DNA from: Mycobacterium mantenii | GTDB lineage: Bacteria > Actinomycetota > Actinomycetes > Mycobacteriales > Mycobacteriaceae | DNA: 64,000 nt | Assembly: GCF_010731775.1 (NCBI RefSeq) | Contig: NZ_AP022590.1 | Location: 1,240,001 to 1,304,000 of the forward strand | Reading direction: 5' to 3' | Shown: positions 31,590-45,193 of the stretch, one piece after another | Layout: the number at the start of each line of letters is the position of its first letter | Numbering within the stretch: the first letter of the stretch is position 1 | Notes under the pieces: model-generated | What the model was told of the DNA's origin: nothing | Seen by the model: only the letters and a program-made list of their open reading frames with translations | Database searches by the model: none | Program-made: the position numbers and the translations under genes

Positions 31590-31912
31590 CCCGCCGATAT
31601 ACAGCCCGCCCCGGGGGTTTGGTTTGCCCCCAGCGCAAAGCCGCTACTACCAGCACTTGGGATCGGCGGTGCGGCTGGTTTAGCCTTGGATGGTGACATC
31701 ACGGATGCATCTCAAACAACACGGTGATGTCGACACGCGGGCGGATAGCTCGCCCACTTGGCCCCGCGGCGGCCATACTTTGATCGCGACTACAGGCGCG
31801 GCGGCTATCGGAGAGCGTAAGCTCTACTAGCACTCGGGCCTGAGCAAACGTGGCTGTAATCCAGCCTCAGACGTAGCTAACGACGAGAGCGCGATCGCGG
31901 AGAGGAACCACC
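31590..31912 (+). other. Intergenic region upstream of resR
   Basis: No gene seen. A short GGGGG/CCCCC hairpin at 31613-31631 may be a weak terminator. The distal 100 bases before GTG 31913 contain a GGAGAGGAACC ribosome-binding region and presumably the promoter. A repeat of GTGATGTCGACAC-like sequence occurs near 31720. Confidence 0.4.
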
Positions 31913-32542
31913 GTGAGCGAGCAGCCACGCCAAGAGCAGCTCAACCTAGCTGAGAGCGGTAGTCCGGCGAGCAGTGACCGTAGCGTCACCGTAGCCAGCG
32001 CACCCGTGCAGCCCGGACTTTTTCCGGACGACTCCGTGCCCGACGAGTTGGTCGGCTACCGCGGTCCGAGTGCCTGCCAGATCGCCGGCATCACGTATCG
32101 GCAGCTGGACTACTGGGCACGCACCTCGCTGGTGGTCCCGTCGATCCGCAGCGCGGCGGGCTCCGGCAGCCAGCGGCTCTACTCGTTCAAGGACATCCTG
32201 GTCCTCAAGATCGTCAAGCGGTTGCTGGACACCGGGATCTCGTTGCACAACATCCGCGTCGCGGTCGACCATCTGCGTCAGCGTGGCGTCCAAGACCTGG
32301 CCAACATCACCCTGTTCTCCGACGGCACCACCGTTTACGAGTGCACGTCGGCCGAAGAGGTGGTCGACCTGCTGCAGGGCGGCCAGGGTGTCTTCGGCAT
32401 CGCCGTCTCGGGCGCCATGCGCGAGCTGACCGGCGTCATCGCGGACTTCCCCGGCGAGCGGGCCGACGGCGGCGAGTCGATCGCCGAGCCCGAGGACGAG
32501 CTCGCGTCCCGGCGCAAGCACCGCGACCGCAAGATCGGCTGA
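31913..32542 (+). CDS. resR: MerR family regulator, ResR (Rv1830) orthologue
   Basis: A 209-residue MerR regulator orthologous to Rv1830, which has been linked in M. tuberculosis to post-antibiotic recovery and named ResR. The helix-turn-helix is at about residues 45-110, with [21 protein letters not shown] and [22 protein letters not shown]. The N terminus is polar and disordered and the C terminus ends in a charged tail. GTG 31913 has a GGAGAGGAACC ribosome-binding site. It is followed by the glycine riboswitch of gcvB. Confidence 0.9.
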   Translation: MSEQPRQEQLNLAESGSPASSDRSVTVASAPVQPGLFPDDSVPDELVGYRGPSACQIAGITYRQLDYWARTSLVVPSIRSAAGSGSQRLYSFKDILVLKIVKRLLDTGISLHNIRVAVDHLRQRGVQDLANITLFSDGTTVYECTSAEEVVDLLQGGQGVFGIAVSGAMRELTGVIADFPGERADGGESIAEPEDELASRRKHRDRKIG

Positions 32543-32611
32543 CGGCGCGCCCGCACCAACCCACGACGCCGCGTTCGGAGCGGCGAGTAAGCTGGATCGC
32601 GCATCGCATTC

Positions 32612-32830
32612 GAGCGGGAGAGTTCCGTGGCTGCCAGCCACGGGCGCCGAAGGAGCAACACCTCTCCGTCAACCTCTCAGGCACCCGGACCGCACGAAAT
32701 CATGATGCCTCTGGAAAGCGGCGTGGACTCGCGTGGTCCGCACCCGCCGATGGGGAAAGGCGCTCGGGCAGCCTCGGGCGCCGAATCTCTCAGGTGCCCG
32801 GCGAACGGGTGAAGACAGAGGGAGAGGGCC
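32612..32830 (+). promoter_or_regulatory. Tandem glycine riboswitch upstream of gcvB
   Basis: Two consecutive glycine aptamers can be read. The first has GCGGGAGAG (from 32615), GGCGCCGAAGGAGCAA and CCTCTCAGGC, closing near TCTGGAAAGC at about 32719. The second has GATGGGGAAAGGCG, GGCGCCGAATCTCTCAGG and closes with GACAGAGGGAGAG at about 32826. These are the hallmark joining regions of glycine riboswitches, which normally switch on glycine cleavage genes. The translated start of gcvB follows 50 nt later. Confidence 0.9.
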
Positions 32831-32879
32831 GCTAGTCCTCTGCCTCGATATGCCTTCGTTCGTCTACTCAGGAGTTCCA

Positions 32880-35711
<2,832 letters not shown>

Positions 35712-35745
35712 GCGGTTCCCACGATCGATCTCAACCGATCGAGCC

Positions 35746-36390
35746 TCAGCCGGGCGTATTCACCGGCGACGGCAGCACCAGCGGCACTAGATACCGGCGG
35801 GCGAAATCGCGGGCCTTGTTTTGGTGGTAGATGGGGATGACCGACTTCGGCGTCTTGATCAGCGAGATGATCAGCCGTCCGATCATCTCGCCGACGACCT
35901 CGGTGTCGAGCTCGGCGGCCAGCTCGCCGCGTTCCTGCCATCGCCGCAGCCAAGTGGCGATGTAGCCGCGCGTCATGGCGATCAGGTTCTCATCGGTCAG
36001 GAAGGCGGTTAGTTCTCCGGCGGCGGGTGATTCGCGAATGCTTCGGGTCAGCAGTTTGGGCGCGGAGGCTTCGTGAACGAAGGCGGCGAAGACGTCGGCG
36101 ATTCCTTCTTCCGGTGTCGCCGCTCGACCAGCGACCTCGGACACCAGGGTGCTCAGCCGCACGGATTCGTCCATGATGGTCAGTCGCACCAGGTTTCGTT
36201 TGTGCCGGAAGCGGCGGTAGACCGTGGCGACGCCAACGCCGGCGGTGTCGGCGATGTCTTGCATGGTGGTGCCCTGGAAGCCGCGCTCGGTGAAGCAGGC
36301 GCGTGCCGCGGTGACGATGGCACGGGCTGTCGGATCGAGGGTGGCAAGACCGTCGGGCACCAAGCCGAGCAGCATCGCGGGATCTACCAT
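35746..36390 (-). CDS. TetR family transcriptional regulator
   Basis: A 214-residue TetR repressor. The DNA-binding helix-turn-helix lies at about residues 22-67 with FTERGFQGTTMQDIADTAGV and ATVYRRFRHKRNLV. The rest is a helical ligand domain. ATG 36390 is chosen because GGAGG lies 5 nt upstream; an in-frame ATG at 36447 lacks such a signal. It lies 139 nt downstream of the MpaB-like gene on the same strand and so could share its transcript or control it. Not part of the M. tuberculosis gene order here. Confidence 0.87.
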   Translation of the reverse strand: MVDPAMLLGLVPDGLATLDPTARAIVTAARACFTERGFQGTTMQDIADTAGVGVATVYRRFRHKRNLVRLTIMDESVRLSTLVSEVAGRAATPEEGIADVFAAFVHEASAPKLLTRSIRESPAAGELTAFLTDENLIAMTRGYIATWLRRWQERGELAAELDTEVVGEMIGRLIISLIKTPKSVIPIYHQNKARDFARRYLVPLVLPSPVNTPG

Positions 36391-36529
36391 CTGGCCTCCA
36401 GCCGATCGGGGTATCACGTCGATTCTGCGCGCTATCAGCGTATTCACCGGCGTTCGCGGCCAATCCCGCCGGGGTGCGATGTCGCCGCCCCGTCGAGGGC
36501 CGGCACCGCCGTCGACCTATTGTGCCGAA

Positions 36530-37495
36530 TCAGGCACGGTTCGGCGCGGCGAACGACTCGAGGAGCACCGAGCGGTAGCGGTCGCGTAGCCGCTCGTACC
36601 GATAACGGTTATAGGCCAACGGCTCCAGAGTGAGCCGGCGCGGCAACCATCGCCAGCCCAGTTGCAGGGCGGCGACATAGGCATTGAACTCGAGTTGCTC
36701 ACGGGTACCCCACCGCACCCCGAGCAGGCGCCGCATCATGGGATGGGCGACCGCGGCGGAACAGACGACCACCGGTCGGGACGCCAGCGCGGTCAGCACC
36801 GGCCATACCAGTCGTAGCAGTGGCCGCATCTGCCTGGATACCAACAGCTTCGGGATCGGTGGCGCGACGAAGCTGCGATTGGCGAATTGCAGAAAGTCGT
36901 TGTCGGCCAAGTCTTTTGCGGCAACGGCGTCGTAGTACTCGAGCATGTCGAGCAGGGTCGCCGGCAGCTTCGCCTGCTTGCTGGGCAATTCCAGGAACTG
37001 CAACTCCGCCCGCAGCGTCTGGTAGACGACCTCCTTTTCGGCCGCGGTGAGCCGACGACCGCACACCCGCAGATAAGCCTGATACAGCAGGTTCAGCCCG
37101 CTCACCGCGACCCAGATCCACACCTCGGGGTTCAAAGCGCTGTAGCGGGTGTCGCTGAACGTGTCCTTGCCGGTGCCCCGCACATCCCGATGCAAGCGTT
37201 TGAGGTCGGCGCGCGACGTCCGCACGTCGGAACTGTCACCGAAGGTGGCCAGGGCGGTGAACGCGGCGCTGCGGATGCCGCGATCGGTGAAATTGTCGGC
37301 GAATCGTCCGCTGTGGTCGACCGCCGCCGCGATCTCCCGGTGTGCCACCTGGTCGAGGGCCAGACGACCGAAGGCGGCGGCCAATGGAGACCCCGCGAAC
37401 CACCGGACGTCGTCCGCCAATTCCCGGTGCGCCGCATCGGGTTTGCCCGTCGCACCGGATCCATTGCCCCGTACGAAACTCGCCGCCGTCATCAT
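36530..37495 (-). CDS. MpaB/DUF2236-type oxygenase family protein
   Basis: A 321-residue protein of the DUF2236 family, which includes the MpaB and latex-clearing type heme oxygenases. Visible family features are HREIAAAVDHSGRF, the RTSRADLKRLHRDVRG segment and NPEVWIWVAVSG, where His and Arg residues are expected to handle heme. The reaction and substrate are unknown. ATG 37495 follows AAGGGCGG; a second ATG is the next codon. It precedes a TetR gene on the same strand, and the pair occupies the place of Rv1833c-Rv1835c of M. tuberculosis. Confidence 0.78.
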   Translation of the reverse strand: MMTAASFVRGNGSGATGKPDAAHRELADDVRWFAGSPLAAAFGRLALDQVAHREIAAAVDHSGRFADNFTDRGIRSAAFTALATFGDSSDVRTSRADLKRLHRDVRGTGKDTFSDTRYSALNPEVWIWVAVSGLNLLYQAYLRVCGRRLTAAEKEVVYQTLRAELQFLELPSKQAKLPATLLDMLEYYDAVAAKDLADNDFLQFANRSFVAPPIPKLLVSRQMRPLLRLVWPVLTALASRPVVVCSAAVAHPMMRRLLGVRWGTREQLEFNAYVAALQLGWRWLPRRLTLEPLAYNRYRYERLRDRYRSVLLESFAAPNRA

Positions 37496-37805
37496 GCCGC
37501 CCTTCCTTGTGGCCGATTGGTGGTCCCTGCCCGGCCCGATCGAAGCCGCGACGCCTGATAGAAACAATCCAGCGTTCTATCACAGAGTCTGGCACAGCGG
37601 GCCGTCGTTCGATAGGGACTGCGAAGGATTCCTCCGGGATCGATGCTGCAACCACGCGATTAACCGCTACTTGGCCGGGGGAATCCCCGCCCGCTCTGCC
37701 GCCGCGGGACGGCGCGCGAGCCCTCGAGGCCGGTAGGTGGAAGCGATCCATCTATCGCGGACTGCCGCCGACCTGACGGCCCACGTGTGGTCTCGACGGA
37801 CGTCG
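37496..37805. other. Intergenic region, no gene seen
   Basis: This 310-bp stretch upstream of the MpaB-like gene and downstream of the von Willebrand-type gene (both minus strand) contains no open frame with a plausible start or product. The half next to 37495 should hold the promoter of the MpaB-like gene. Confidence 0.5.
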
Positions 37806-39887
37806 TCAGCTCAGAAAGGTGTTGACCGCCGACGCGAGGTCGGGGGACGCCGAGGTCGCCAGGTTCTGATAGCTGCCGCCGCTGAGCTGGGCGACCGCCT
37901 CCCAGGTGGTCCGGTCCGGGTCGGCACCGAAATCGATGACATTCACCGCGATGGGTTTCGCCGGATCGGCACTCTTGCGGATGAAGTCCTGCAGCCCCGG
38001 CCCGTCCAGGGTCTGATCGGTGTGCGGCCCGGCGGTGATCAACAGAATCGAATTCGTCTGTCCCGCATGGTAATTGGTCTGCATATCCTGGTAGAGCATC
38101 CGCAACGTGGTGAACGACACCGCACCGCCGCCCGACGAGTACTGCTTGTCCAGCGCGCCGGCCAGGGCCGCCGAACGCGGCTGGCCGTTGACGGGATCGG
38201 ACAGCGGCCCACTGGCCACCTCGGAGCGGCCCTCGTGACCGTCGAACGTCCACAGACCGACCACCGCGGTGGAGGGCAGGGCTTTGATCTTGTCCTGCAG
38301 CGCCCCGATCACGTTGGCCAGCCGGGACTTTCCGCCTTCCTGGCCGGGCATCGACTGGTCGAGCATGATGGTGGTGGCCTGTCCGTTCGACGGGCTCGCC
38401 ATGGCCTCGGCGAGGGTAGCGCGCATCGGGTCATCACCCACCGACAGCGCGGCCGGCAGCGCCGGGAAATTCGTGACGGGATTGCTGGGCGGTTGGACCC
38501 CGTTGACGCGGAAGCCGGCCTTCGCCAGCTTGGCCAGCTGGTCGGACTTATGCATGAAACGCGAGAACTCGCTGGCCGCTGAGGCCTGCTCCCGGGTGAG
38601 CCACGAACCGCTGAGCAGCACAGTGGGGTAGTCGGCGACCGCCGAGGACCCGGGTGGAAGCCAGAACCCCAACGCGCCTTTGGCGTCTGGCAACGATTGG
38701 CCGCGCTGGAAGAGCTGCTGTTCGGTGGTGACGACCGCGTGCACCGGCGCGGTCGCGGGGTCACCGGACTTCAGCAGCGTGTTCATCGCCTCGGTCAGCG
38801 AGTTGTCGGCAAGTTTAGGTTGTGCGCTCAACAGGCTGCGCACCGCGCCGGTGCCCTGGGTCACGGGGGCGCCGGGCGGTACCGACGCGGCCGCCACCGC
38901 CTCGCCGGCCAGAAACGACGCGTCCCCGTTGCCGCTCATCGGCAGCGCCACTCGCAGCGAGCCCCACGCGGGTAAGTTCAACCCGGCCAACGCATTCGGG
39001 TTGGTCTGCAGCCCGGGCAGCCCCGCCCAGTTCTGGTTGGACAGGGCCGGCGCGAGTTGCGGACGGATGGCCAGCACCACCGGCGAGGTGACCAGCGAGT
39101 GGCTCTCGGTGATGGTTTTTTGCGCCGTGGCCCCGGCGAGTCGCGCGACGGAAATCGAACTGCCCGGAATCCACAACGCGGGCTGCCCGCCCAGTTCCGC
39201 GGGCCACTTGCCGATGAAACCGTTGAGCACGGCATCGGAGTTCGCCGGCTTGACGCTGACCACCATGCAGTGGTCACCGACCGGCCCGGCCGATTTGTTG
39301 TAGCTTTCCGCCAGTTGCTGTACGGAATCGGCGATCGACGGGTCGGCGACCACGGCCACCGTCTCCTGTCCTCCCGCACAGCGATTGGCGGCCGTGTGCG
39401 AACGCTTGGACAACGCGTCGCCGAAGAAGCTCCACAGGATCACCGAACCGACGACCACGACGACCGCGACCAGCGCCACGATCACGCCGATGCTGATGCC
39501 GCGACGCCCGCCCTCGCTGCGATGACCACCCCGCCAATCGCCGAGCCCGCGATGCCCTCCCCGGAACAGCGACGGTGCTGAGGCGGGCGGTTCCGTGCTC
39601 GACGGGGCGGTCTGCCGCGACGGGAATTCCGGGTAATCGTCAGCGGTGCTGTCTACGAAGGCATCGCCGGCCGCGTAGGGATCTTCCTCGCCGGAGTGAT
39701 CACCCTCGGCCGAGTAGGCACCCTCGTCGGAGTAGGCACTGTCGTCCGCGAAGAGGTCGGCATCCTCGTCGGAGCCGGCACCCCGGTGGTGCCCCGCGTC
39801 TTCGCCTCGAGACGGCTCGTCGGCGATGTCGTCGCGAGCTGGTTCGTCGAGGGAGTCGTCAGGGTCGGGCGCACTGTGCCTACCCAT
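37806..39887 (-). CDS. Membrane-anchored protein with solute-binding-like and von Willebrand A domains (Rv1836c-like)
   Basis: A 693-residue orthologue of Rv1836c. The first 125 residues are cytosolic, acidic and repetitive (Asp, Glu, Tyr, Ser rich). One transmembrane helix follows (about 131-155, IGVIVALVAVVVVVGSVIL), then a large outer part with an extracellular solute-binding-protein-like region (about 175-490) and a C-terminal vWA-type domain (about 500-690) whose metal-site loop reads MLDQSMPGQ, a degenerate DxSxS. Function unknown; adhesion or protein assembly at the envelope is plausible for vWA proteins. It lies upstream of the MpaB-like gene and after glcB in transcription direction. 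Confidence 0.85.
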   Translation of the reverse strand: MGRHSAPDPDDSLDEPARDDIADEPSRGEDAGHHRGAGSDEDADLFADDSAYSDEGAYSAEGDHSGEEDPYAAGDAFVDSTADDYPEFPSRQTAPSSTEPPASAPSLFRGGHRGLGDWRGGHRSEGGRRGISIGVIVALVAVVVVVGSVILWSFFGDALSKRSHTAANRCAGGQETVAVVADPSIADSVQQLAESYNKSAGPVGDHCMVVSVKPANSDAVLNGFIGKWPAELGGQPALWIPGSSISVARLAGATAQKTITESHSLVTSPVVLAIRPQLAPALSNQNWAGLPGLQTNPNALAGLNLPAWGSLRVALPMSGNGDASFLAGEAVAAASVPPGAPVTQGTGAVRSLLSAQPKLADNSLTEAMNTLLKSGDPATAPVHAVVTTEQQLFQRGQSLPDAKGALGFWLPPGSSAVADYPTVLLSGSWLTREQASAASEFSRFMHKSDQLAKLAKAGFRVNGVQPPSNPVTNFPALPAALSVGDDPMRATLAEAMASPSNGQATTIMLDQSMPGQEGGKSRLANVIGALQDKIKALPSTAVVGLWTFDGHEGRSEVASGPLSDPVNGQPRSAALAGALDKQYSSGGGAVSFTTLRMLYQDMQTNYHAGQTNSILLITAGPHTDQTLDGPGLQDFIRKSADPAKPIAVNVIDFGADPDRTTWEAVAQLSGGSYQNLATSASPDLASAVNTFLS

Positions 39888-39973
39888 AGCAGTGCCCGCG
39901 GCCTTTCCGTCGATCCATCGTTGACTCGGCGCCGATTTTAGTCGTCAGCGCCACTATGACACGTTCCAACCCG

Positions 39974-39993
39974 AATTGAGCGCAGGCTCAATT
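39974..39993 (-). terminator. Hairpin overlapping the glcB stop codon
   Basis: AATTGAGC-GCAG-GCTCAATT is a perfect 8-bp stem with a 4-base loop. It includes the glcB stop codon at 39988-39990. No U-run follows, as is common for mycobacterial terminators, so its efficiency is uncertain. Confidence 0.55.
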
Positions 39994-42183
39994 GGACTGC
40001 GCGGCGTGCGCCTTGGCTTCCCGACGACGGCGATGCAGGATCGGCTCGGTGTAACCGTTGGGTTGCTGCGTGCCGGTCAGGATCAGATCCTGGGCGGCGA
40101 GGAAGGCGATGCTGTCGTCGAAGTTGGGCGCCATCGGCAGGTATGCCGCGTCCTTGGCGTTTTGTTCGTCGACCAGCGGGGCCATCCGCTCCATGCTGGC
40201 CCGCACGTCCTCCTCGGTGATCACCCCGTGGCGCAGCCAGTTGGCCAGCAGCTGGCTCGAAATCCGCAGCGTGGCACGGTCTTCCATGAGCGCCACGTTG
40301 TGAATGTCGGGCACTTTCGAGCAGCCGACGCCCTGAGCGACCCAGCGCACCACGTAGCCCAGGATGGACTGGCAGTTGTTGTCGACCTCTTCGCGGATCT
40401 CCTCGGAAGCCCAGGCCAGCTCCTTGGCCAGCGGGATGGTCAGCAACTCCTCGATCTTGGTGCGCTTCTTGCCGGCGAGCTCCTCCTGCACGGCCGCCAC
40501 GTCGACGTAGTGGTAGTGCATCGCGTGCAGGGTGGCTGCCGTCGGCGAGGGCACCCACGCGGTGGTCGCGCCCGCCTTCGGCTGGCCGATCTTCTGCTCG
40601 ACCATGTCGGCCATCAGCTCGGTCATCGCCCACATGCCCTTGCCGATTTGAGCCTTGCCCTTGAAGCCGGCCGCCAGCCCGATGTCGACGTTGGCGTCCT
40701 CGTAGGCCTTGATCCACGCGGTGCTCTTCATGGCACCCTTGCGGATCATCGGGCCGGCCTCCATCGAGGTGTGGATCTCGTCGCCGGTGCGGTCCAGGAA
40801 GCCGGTGTTGATGAACACGACCCGGTCGGCCGCGGCCTTGATGCAGGCCTTGAGGTTGACGGTGGTGCGCCGTTCCTCGTCCATGATGCCGACCTTGAGC
40901 GTGCCCTGGGGCAGGCCGAGGACGTCTTCGACGCGGCTGAACAGCTCGCAGGTGTAGGCGACCTCGTCGGGTCCGTGCATCTTGGGCTTGACGATGTAAA
41001 TGGATCCGGTGCGGCTGTTGGCCAGCGGCCCGTTCGCATCACCGGTCTTGAGGCCGTGGATCGCGGTCAGGCCGGTGAACAGCGCATCCATGATGCCTTC
41101 GAAGACCTCGTTGCCGTCGCCGTCGACGATCGCATCGTTGGTCATCAGATGCCCGACGTTGCGGACGAACAACAAGCTGCGGCCCGGCAGGGTCAGCTCG
41201 CCCTCGCCGTCGGGTGTGCTGTAGGTGCGGTCCTCGTTGAGCACCCGGGTGAAGGTCTTGCCGTCCTTGTTGACCTCTTCGGACAGATCGCCCTTGTTCA
41301 GCCCAAGCCAGTTGCGGTAGCCCAGCACCTTGTCGTCGGCGTCGACGGCGGCCACGGAGTCCTCGAAATCCATGATCGTGGTGATGGCCGATTCCAGGAC
41401 CACGTCCTTGATGCCCGCGGAGTCGGTCTTGCCGATCGGCGATTCCGGATCGATCAGAATCTCGATGTGCAGGCCGTGATTGACCAGCAGCACAGACCAA
41501 TTGGGCGAGCCCAGCTCGCCGGTGTAGCCGGCGAACTTCTTCGGGTCGGCCAGTCCGACGGAGCCGTCGCCGGTCGTGACCTTGAGCTGCCCGTCTTCGA
41601 CGGACAGCCCGGTCGCGTCGGCCCACGACCCGGATTCCAGCGGCACCGCCTCGTCGAGGAACTTGCGCGCGTAGGCGATCACCTTGTCGCCGCGAACCTT
41701 GTTGTAGCTGGTGCCCTTCTCGGCACCGTCATCTTCGGAGATGACGTCGGTGCCGTACAGGGCGTCGTAGAGCGAGCCCCACCGGGCGTTGGCGGCGTTC
41801 AGCGCGAACCGGGCGTTGAGCACCGGCACCACCAACTGCGGGCCGGCGGTGGTGGTGATCTCGTCGTCCACACCCGAGGTCGTGATGGTGAAGTCCGCGG
41901 GTTCGGGCAGCAGATAACCGATTTCGGTGAGGAACTTGCGGTAGGCCTCGATGTCGAGCGGTTCGATAACCCGCTGCCGGTGCCACTTGTCGATCTGGGC
42001 CTGCAACTCATCACGGCGGAGCAGCAAATCCTGGTTCTTGGGGGTGAGGTCCGTGACGACCTTGTCGACGCCCGCCCAGAAACTGTCCGGGTCGATGTCG
42101 GTGCCGGGCAAGGCCTCGTTGTTCACGAAGTCGTAGAGCACTCGGGCGACGCGCAGGTTCCCCGCCGACACGCGATCAGTCAT
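39988..42183 (-). CDS. glcB: Malate synthase G
   Basis: GlcB condenses glyoxylate with acetyl-CoA to malate in the glyoxylate shunt. The 731-residue protein matches the single-chain, TIM-barrel malate synthase G family (about 720-740 residues). Visible blocks include [18 protein letters not shown] in the barrel core, the acetyl-CoA and glyoxylate region [15 protein letters not shown], and [15 protein letters not shown] with the catalytic-site Asp/Glu/Arg cluster. In M. tuberculosis the protein is also exported. ATG 42183 with an AGGAGAA box upstream. vapBC13 and PE_PGRS34, which follow Rv1837c upstream side in M. tuberculosis, are missing here. Confidence 0.95.
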   Translation of the reverse strand: MTDRVSAGNLRVARVLYDFVNNEALPGTDIDPDSFWAGVDKVVTDLTPKNQDLLLRRDELQAQIDKWHRQRVIEPLDIEAYRKFLTEIGYLLPEPADFTITTSGVDDEITTTAGPQLVVPVLNARFALNAANARWGSLYDALYGTDVISEDDGAEKGTSYNKVRGDKVIAYARKFLDEAVPLESGSWADATGLSVEDGQLKVTTGDGSVGLADPKKFAGYTGELGSPNWSVLLVNHGLHIEILIDPESPIGKTDSAGIKDVVLESAITTIMDFEDSVAAVDADDKVLGYRNWLGLNKGDLSEEVNKDGKTFTRVLNEDRTYSTPDGEGELTLPGRSLLFVRNVGHLMTNDAIVDGDGNEVFEGIMDALFTGLTAIHGLKTGDANGPLANSRTGSIYIVKPKMHGPDEVAYTCELFSRVEDVLGLPQGTLKVGIMDEERRTTVNLKACIKAAADRVVFINTGFLDRTGDEIHTSMEAGPMIRKGAMKSTAWIKAYEDANVDIGLAAGFKGKAQIGKGMWAMTELMADMVEQKIGQPKAGATTAWVPSPTAATLHAMHYHYVDVAAVQEELAGKKRTKIEELLTIPLAKELAWASEEIREEVDNNCQSILGYVVRWVAQGVGCSKVPDIHNVALMEDRATLRISSQLLANWLRHGVITEEDVRASMERMAPLVDEQNAKDAAYLPMAPNFDDSIAFLAAQDLILTGTQQPNGYTEPILHRRRREAKAHAAQSN

Positions 42184-42465
42184 GATTCTCCTCCGTCATG
42201 GGCCGCACCGGACCATCGTCGGACCGGATTGGCAATGTCATCAGCCTACCGAGCGCAGCGTGGCGAGCGTTATTCGCCTGACCCGGCAGGCGCAGGTCAG
42301 GCCACGCTGACAGCCCCAAGAACGACGCTGCGGCGAGCACCGGGATTTGTGTCCAGCAACGCATGTTCCGCGCGCCTACGGTCCTCTGCCCTCCAGCACT
42401 TTCTTGACTGGTAGCCGTGAAAGATCATACGGGCTGCGCGCAGTCGTCCTGGCCGGCCAGTATCG

Positions 42466-43506
42466 CTACGCGTCGCGCATGGTTCCGACGAGGTCTTCAA
42501 CCAGGTCTTCCATGGCCACCATCGCCACCACGGCTGCGCCTTCGTCGGTCACCAAAGCCAGATGGCTGTTGCTACGGCGCATCCGGGAGAGGGCGTCGGC
42601 CAGCGGCAGTGACCGGGACAGCCGCGGCAGCGGTCGCACCATCGCCAGATCGATCACTGTCTGCGGATCGTCGTCGAGCGTCAGCACGTCCTTGATGTGC
42701 AGATATCCGACGAAGGCGCCGCTGACGCTCGCCACCGGGAAGCGGGAGTAACCGGTCTGGGCCAGGGCTTGCTCGACCGCCCCGACCGTCGGGCCCGAGC
42801 CCGCCGCGACCACCGGTACCGCGTGCACATCGGCGAGGGGGACCGCCACGTCACCGACCACGCGGTGGCGGATTTGCAGCGCCCGGGTGAGCCGGGTGCG
42901 CTCCTCGCGGTCCAGCAAGCCCTCGGACTCGGATTCGGCGATCATCTCGCTGAGTTCGACGGGGGAGACTGTGATTTCCAGCTCTTCCTTAGGTTCGACG
43001 CCGAACGCCCGCACCACCACGTTGGCGCATTTGTTGTAGAACACGATGAACGGCCGGGCGGCCCGCACGTAGGCCAGATACGGCGGGACGAGCAGCATCG
43101 CGGTGCGTTCCGGACCGGCCAGGGCGATGTTCTTCGGCACCATTTCGCCCAGCAGCACGTGCAGCGTCACCACGATCACCAGCGCGATCGCGAACGACAA
43201 CGTGTGCAGCAGCGCGGGGTGAATTCCGGTCAGCCCCAGCGCCGTTCGCAGCAGATTGGAGACCGCCGACTCGCCGATCCGCCCGAGCAGCAGGGACGCG
43301 GCCGTGACGCCCAACTGGGCCCCGGCCAGCATGGACGGCAGTTGCTCCCCGGCGCGGATCACGGTGACCGCGGCCGCTCTGCCCTGCTCGGCCAGCGCCT
43401 CGAGACGGTCGCGGCGCGCCGAGATCAGCGAGAACTCCGCCCCGACGAAGAACGCGTTCACCCCGATCAGCAGGCAGGCCAGCAGCAGGCCCATGGCGTC
43501 GCTCAT
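42466..43506 (-). CDS. CNNM/DUF21 membrane protein with CBS domains (Rv1841c-like)
   Basis: A 346-residue member of the CNNM/CorC-type transporter or Mg efflux family. The N-terminal DUF21 region has about four transmembrane helices (1-150), with [20 protein letters not shown], and is followed by a CBS pair (about 210-340) that would bind adenine nucleotides. It lacks the C-terminal CorC_HlyC domain present in its upstream neighbour, so the two may form one complex. Its ATG overlaps the neighbour's stop by 4 nt, indicating co-translation. Confidence 0.87.
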   Translation of the reverse strand: MSDAMGLLLACLLIGVNAFFVGAEFSLISARRDRLEALAEQGRAAAVTVIRAGEQLPSMLAGAQLGVTAASLLLGRIGESAVSNLLRTALGLTGIHPALLHTLSFAIALVIVVTLHVLLGEMVPKNIALAGPERTAMLLVPPYLAYVRAARPFIVFYNKCANVVVRAFGVEPKEELEITVSPVELSEMIAESESEGLLDREERTRLTRALQIRHRVVGDVAVPLADVHAVPVVAAGSGPTVGAVEQALAQTGYSRFPVASVSGAFVGYLHIKDVLTLDDDPQTVIDLAMVRPLPRLSRSLPLADALSRMRRSNSHLALVTDEGAAVVAMVAMEDLVEDLVGTMRDA

Positions 43507-44873
43507 CGGTGCCCCCGGGGCGTGGGACCTTCGCCGGGACCGTTCAGTTCGATCAATTCGAGCAGGTCGATCCGGCGACCGTCCATCCGGATGACCGTTG
43601 CCTGCCAGCGCGTCACCGCGTCCAGTAAGCCGTCCGCGTCCAGCGCGGGGAGCTTGACCGTGTCACCGGCCACCGGAATGTGACCGATCTCGCGCAGCAC
43701 CAGCCCGCCGATGGTCTCGTACGGGCCTTCGGGCGCCCGGAAGCCGGTGGCGGCGGCGACCTCGTCGATACGCAGCAGGCCCGATACCCGCCAGCCGGAG
43801 CCGGCGGGCATCACGTCGGGAGTCGCGTCGTCGTGCTCGTCGCGGACATCGCCGACGATCTCTTCGATCAGGTCCTCGACGGTCACCATGCCGGCGGTGC
43901 CGCCGTATTCGTCGACGACCAGCGCGGTTTGCAGGCTGTTGGCCCGGATTTCGGCCATCACCGCGTCACCGTCCAGGGTTGACGGCACCTTCGGGACGGG
44001 CTGGGCCACCGCCATCAGCCGGGTGCCGGCACGGTCGGCCCGCGGGATCGCGAACACCTGCTTGACGTGCACGATGCCGACCGTCTCGTCGAGGTCGCCG
44101 TCGACGATGGGGAAGCGGGAGAAGCCGGATTCCGCGGCCGCGGTCACCAGGTCGGCGACCGTGTCGTCGATCTGCAGCGCCACGATCTTGGACCGGGGCG
44201 TCATCAGCTCCTCGGCGCTCAGGGTGCCGAACTGCAGCGAGCGCCGCACGAGCGCCGCCGTGGCGGGGTCCAGGGCGCCGCTGCGCGCCGACGAACGCAC
44301 CAGCGACAACAGCTCCTGCGGAGACCGGGCCGACCGCAGCTCTTCGGCCGGTTCGACGCCGAGCCGGCGCACGATCCAGTTCGCCGCGCCGTTGGTCAGT
44401 CGGATCGCCGGGGTGAGCAGCAGCGAGAACAGCGCCTGCACGCTTACGACGACGCGCGCCGTCGACAGGGGCCGCGCCACGGCCAGGTACTTGGGGACGA
44501 GCTCGCCGAACACCATCGACACCGACGTCACGATCACCAGCACCAGGAAGGCCATGATCGCGTCGCCGACCTTGTCGGAGATACCGATGGCATCCAGCCA
44601 CGGATGCGGCAAATCGTTCACCATCGGATCGGTCAGGTAACCGGCCGCCAGCGTCGTGGCCGAGATCCCCAGCTGGGCACCCGACAGTTGAAACGACAGC
44701 CGTTGGTGCGCGCGGCGGATCCATCGGTCGCGGCGCCCACCGCCGCGGGCGTTGGCCTCGACGGCGCTTCGGTCCAGGGTGGTCAGCGAGAACTCCGCGG
44801 CGACGAACACGGCGTTGCCGAAGATGAGCACCGCGATCGCCACAACGCTGATCACGGTGACGGTGACGTTCAT
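43503..44873 (-). CDS. CNNM/DUF21 membrane protein with CBS and CorC_HlyC domains (Rv1842c-like)
   Basis: A 456-residue protein with the full CNNM layout: DUF21 transmembrane domain (about 1-190, starting [21 protein letters not shown]), two CBS domains (about 215-340, [12 protein letters not shown] to [20 protein letters not shown]) and a C-terminal CorC_HlyC domain (about 360-445). Family members move Mg or other divalent ions or protect against their excess. It is the first gene of a two-gene operon and is divergent from mbtK. Confidence 0.88.
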   Translation of the reverse strand: MNVTVTVISVVAIAVLIFGNAVFVAAEFSLTTLDRSAVEANARGGGRRDRWIRRAHQRLSFQLSGAQLGISATTLAAGYLTDPMVNDLPHPWLDAIGISDKVGDAIMAFLVLVIVTSVSMVFGELVPKYLAVARPLSTARVVVSVQALFSLLLTPAIRLTNGAANWIVRRLGVEPAEELRSARSPQELLSLVRSSARSGALDPATAALVRRSLQFGTLSAEELMTPRSKIVALQIDDTVADLVTAAAESGFSRFPIVDGDLDETVGIVHVKQVFAIPRADRAGTRLMAVAQPVPKVPSTLDGDAVMAEIRANSLQTALVVDEYGGTAGMVTVEDLIEEIVGDVRDEHDDATPDVMPAGSGWRVSGLLRIDEVAAATGFRAPEGPYETIGGLVLREIGHIPVAGDTVKLPALDADGLLDAVTRWQATVIRMDGRRIDLLELIELNGPGEGPTPRGHR

Positions 44874-45193
44874 GAACTACGCCGCCCAGTGGCCGACGGG
44901 GAAGGTTTGATGTGCGGAAAAAGCGCCGGGGGAGGCTCCGCATCGGGCGGTTCGTCTGACGGCCCGTGCGCCCGCAAGCCGATGGCATGCGCGGGTGCCT
45001 GCGGCACGTCGATCCTTTCGCTGCCGGGTGGCAGAGCGGTCGCGGTTGCTTCCGTCTTTGCTGTCTTATGCTAGCCCGGCCGCGGCCGCACGGCGCTACC
45101 CCGCCCCGGCCGCTCCCGGAGGGTCCTTATTCGGCCGGACCGCCCGGGGCAACTTCGGTATGCCTAACCTTACTACGGTAGGCTCTGCGCACT
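44874..45193. other. Divergent promoter region between the CNNM operon and mbtK
   Basis: No gene seen in these 320 bp. The end next to mbtK has the IdeR box at 45154-45172. The rest should contain the promoter of the minus-strand CNNM operon. Confidence 0.6.
45154..45172 (+). promoter_or_regulatory. IdeR iron box upstream of mbtK
   Basis: TTCGGTATGCCTAACCTTA, read on the other strand as TAAGGTTAGGCATACCGAA, matches 15 of 19 positions of the IdeR consensus TTAGGTTAGGCTAACCTAA. It ends 21 nt before the mbtK ATG and overlaps the expected promoter (possible -10 at TAGGCT 45179), so iron-bound IdeR should block transcription. The transcript may be leaderless. Confidence 0.8.

Noticed and set aside
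39976..42414. An 812-codon open frame on the plus strand opposite glcB
   Set aside because: A shadow of glcB: no ribosome-binding site, low-complexity product, and glcB is certain.
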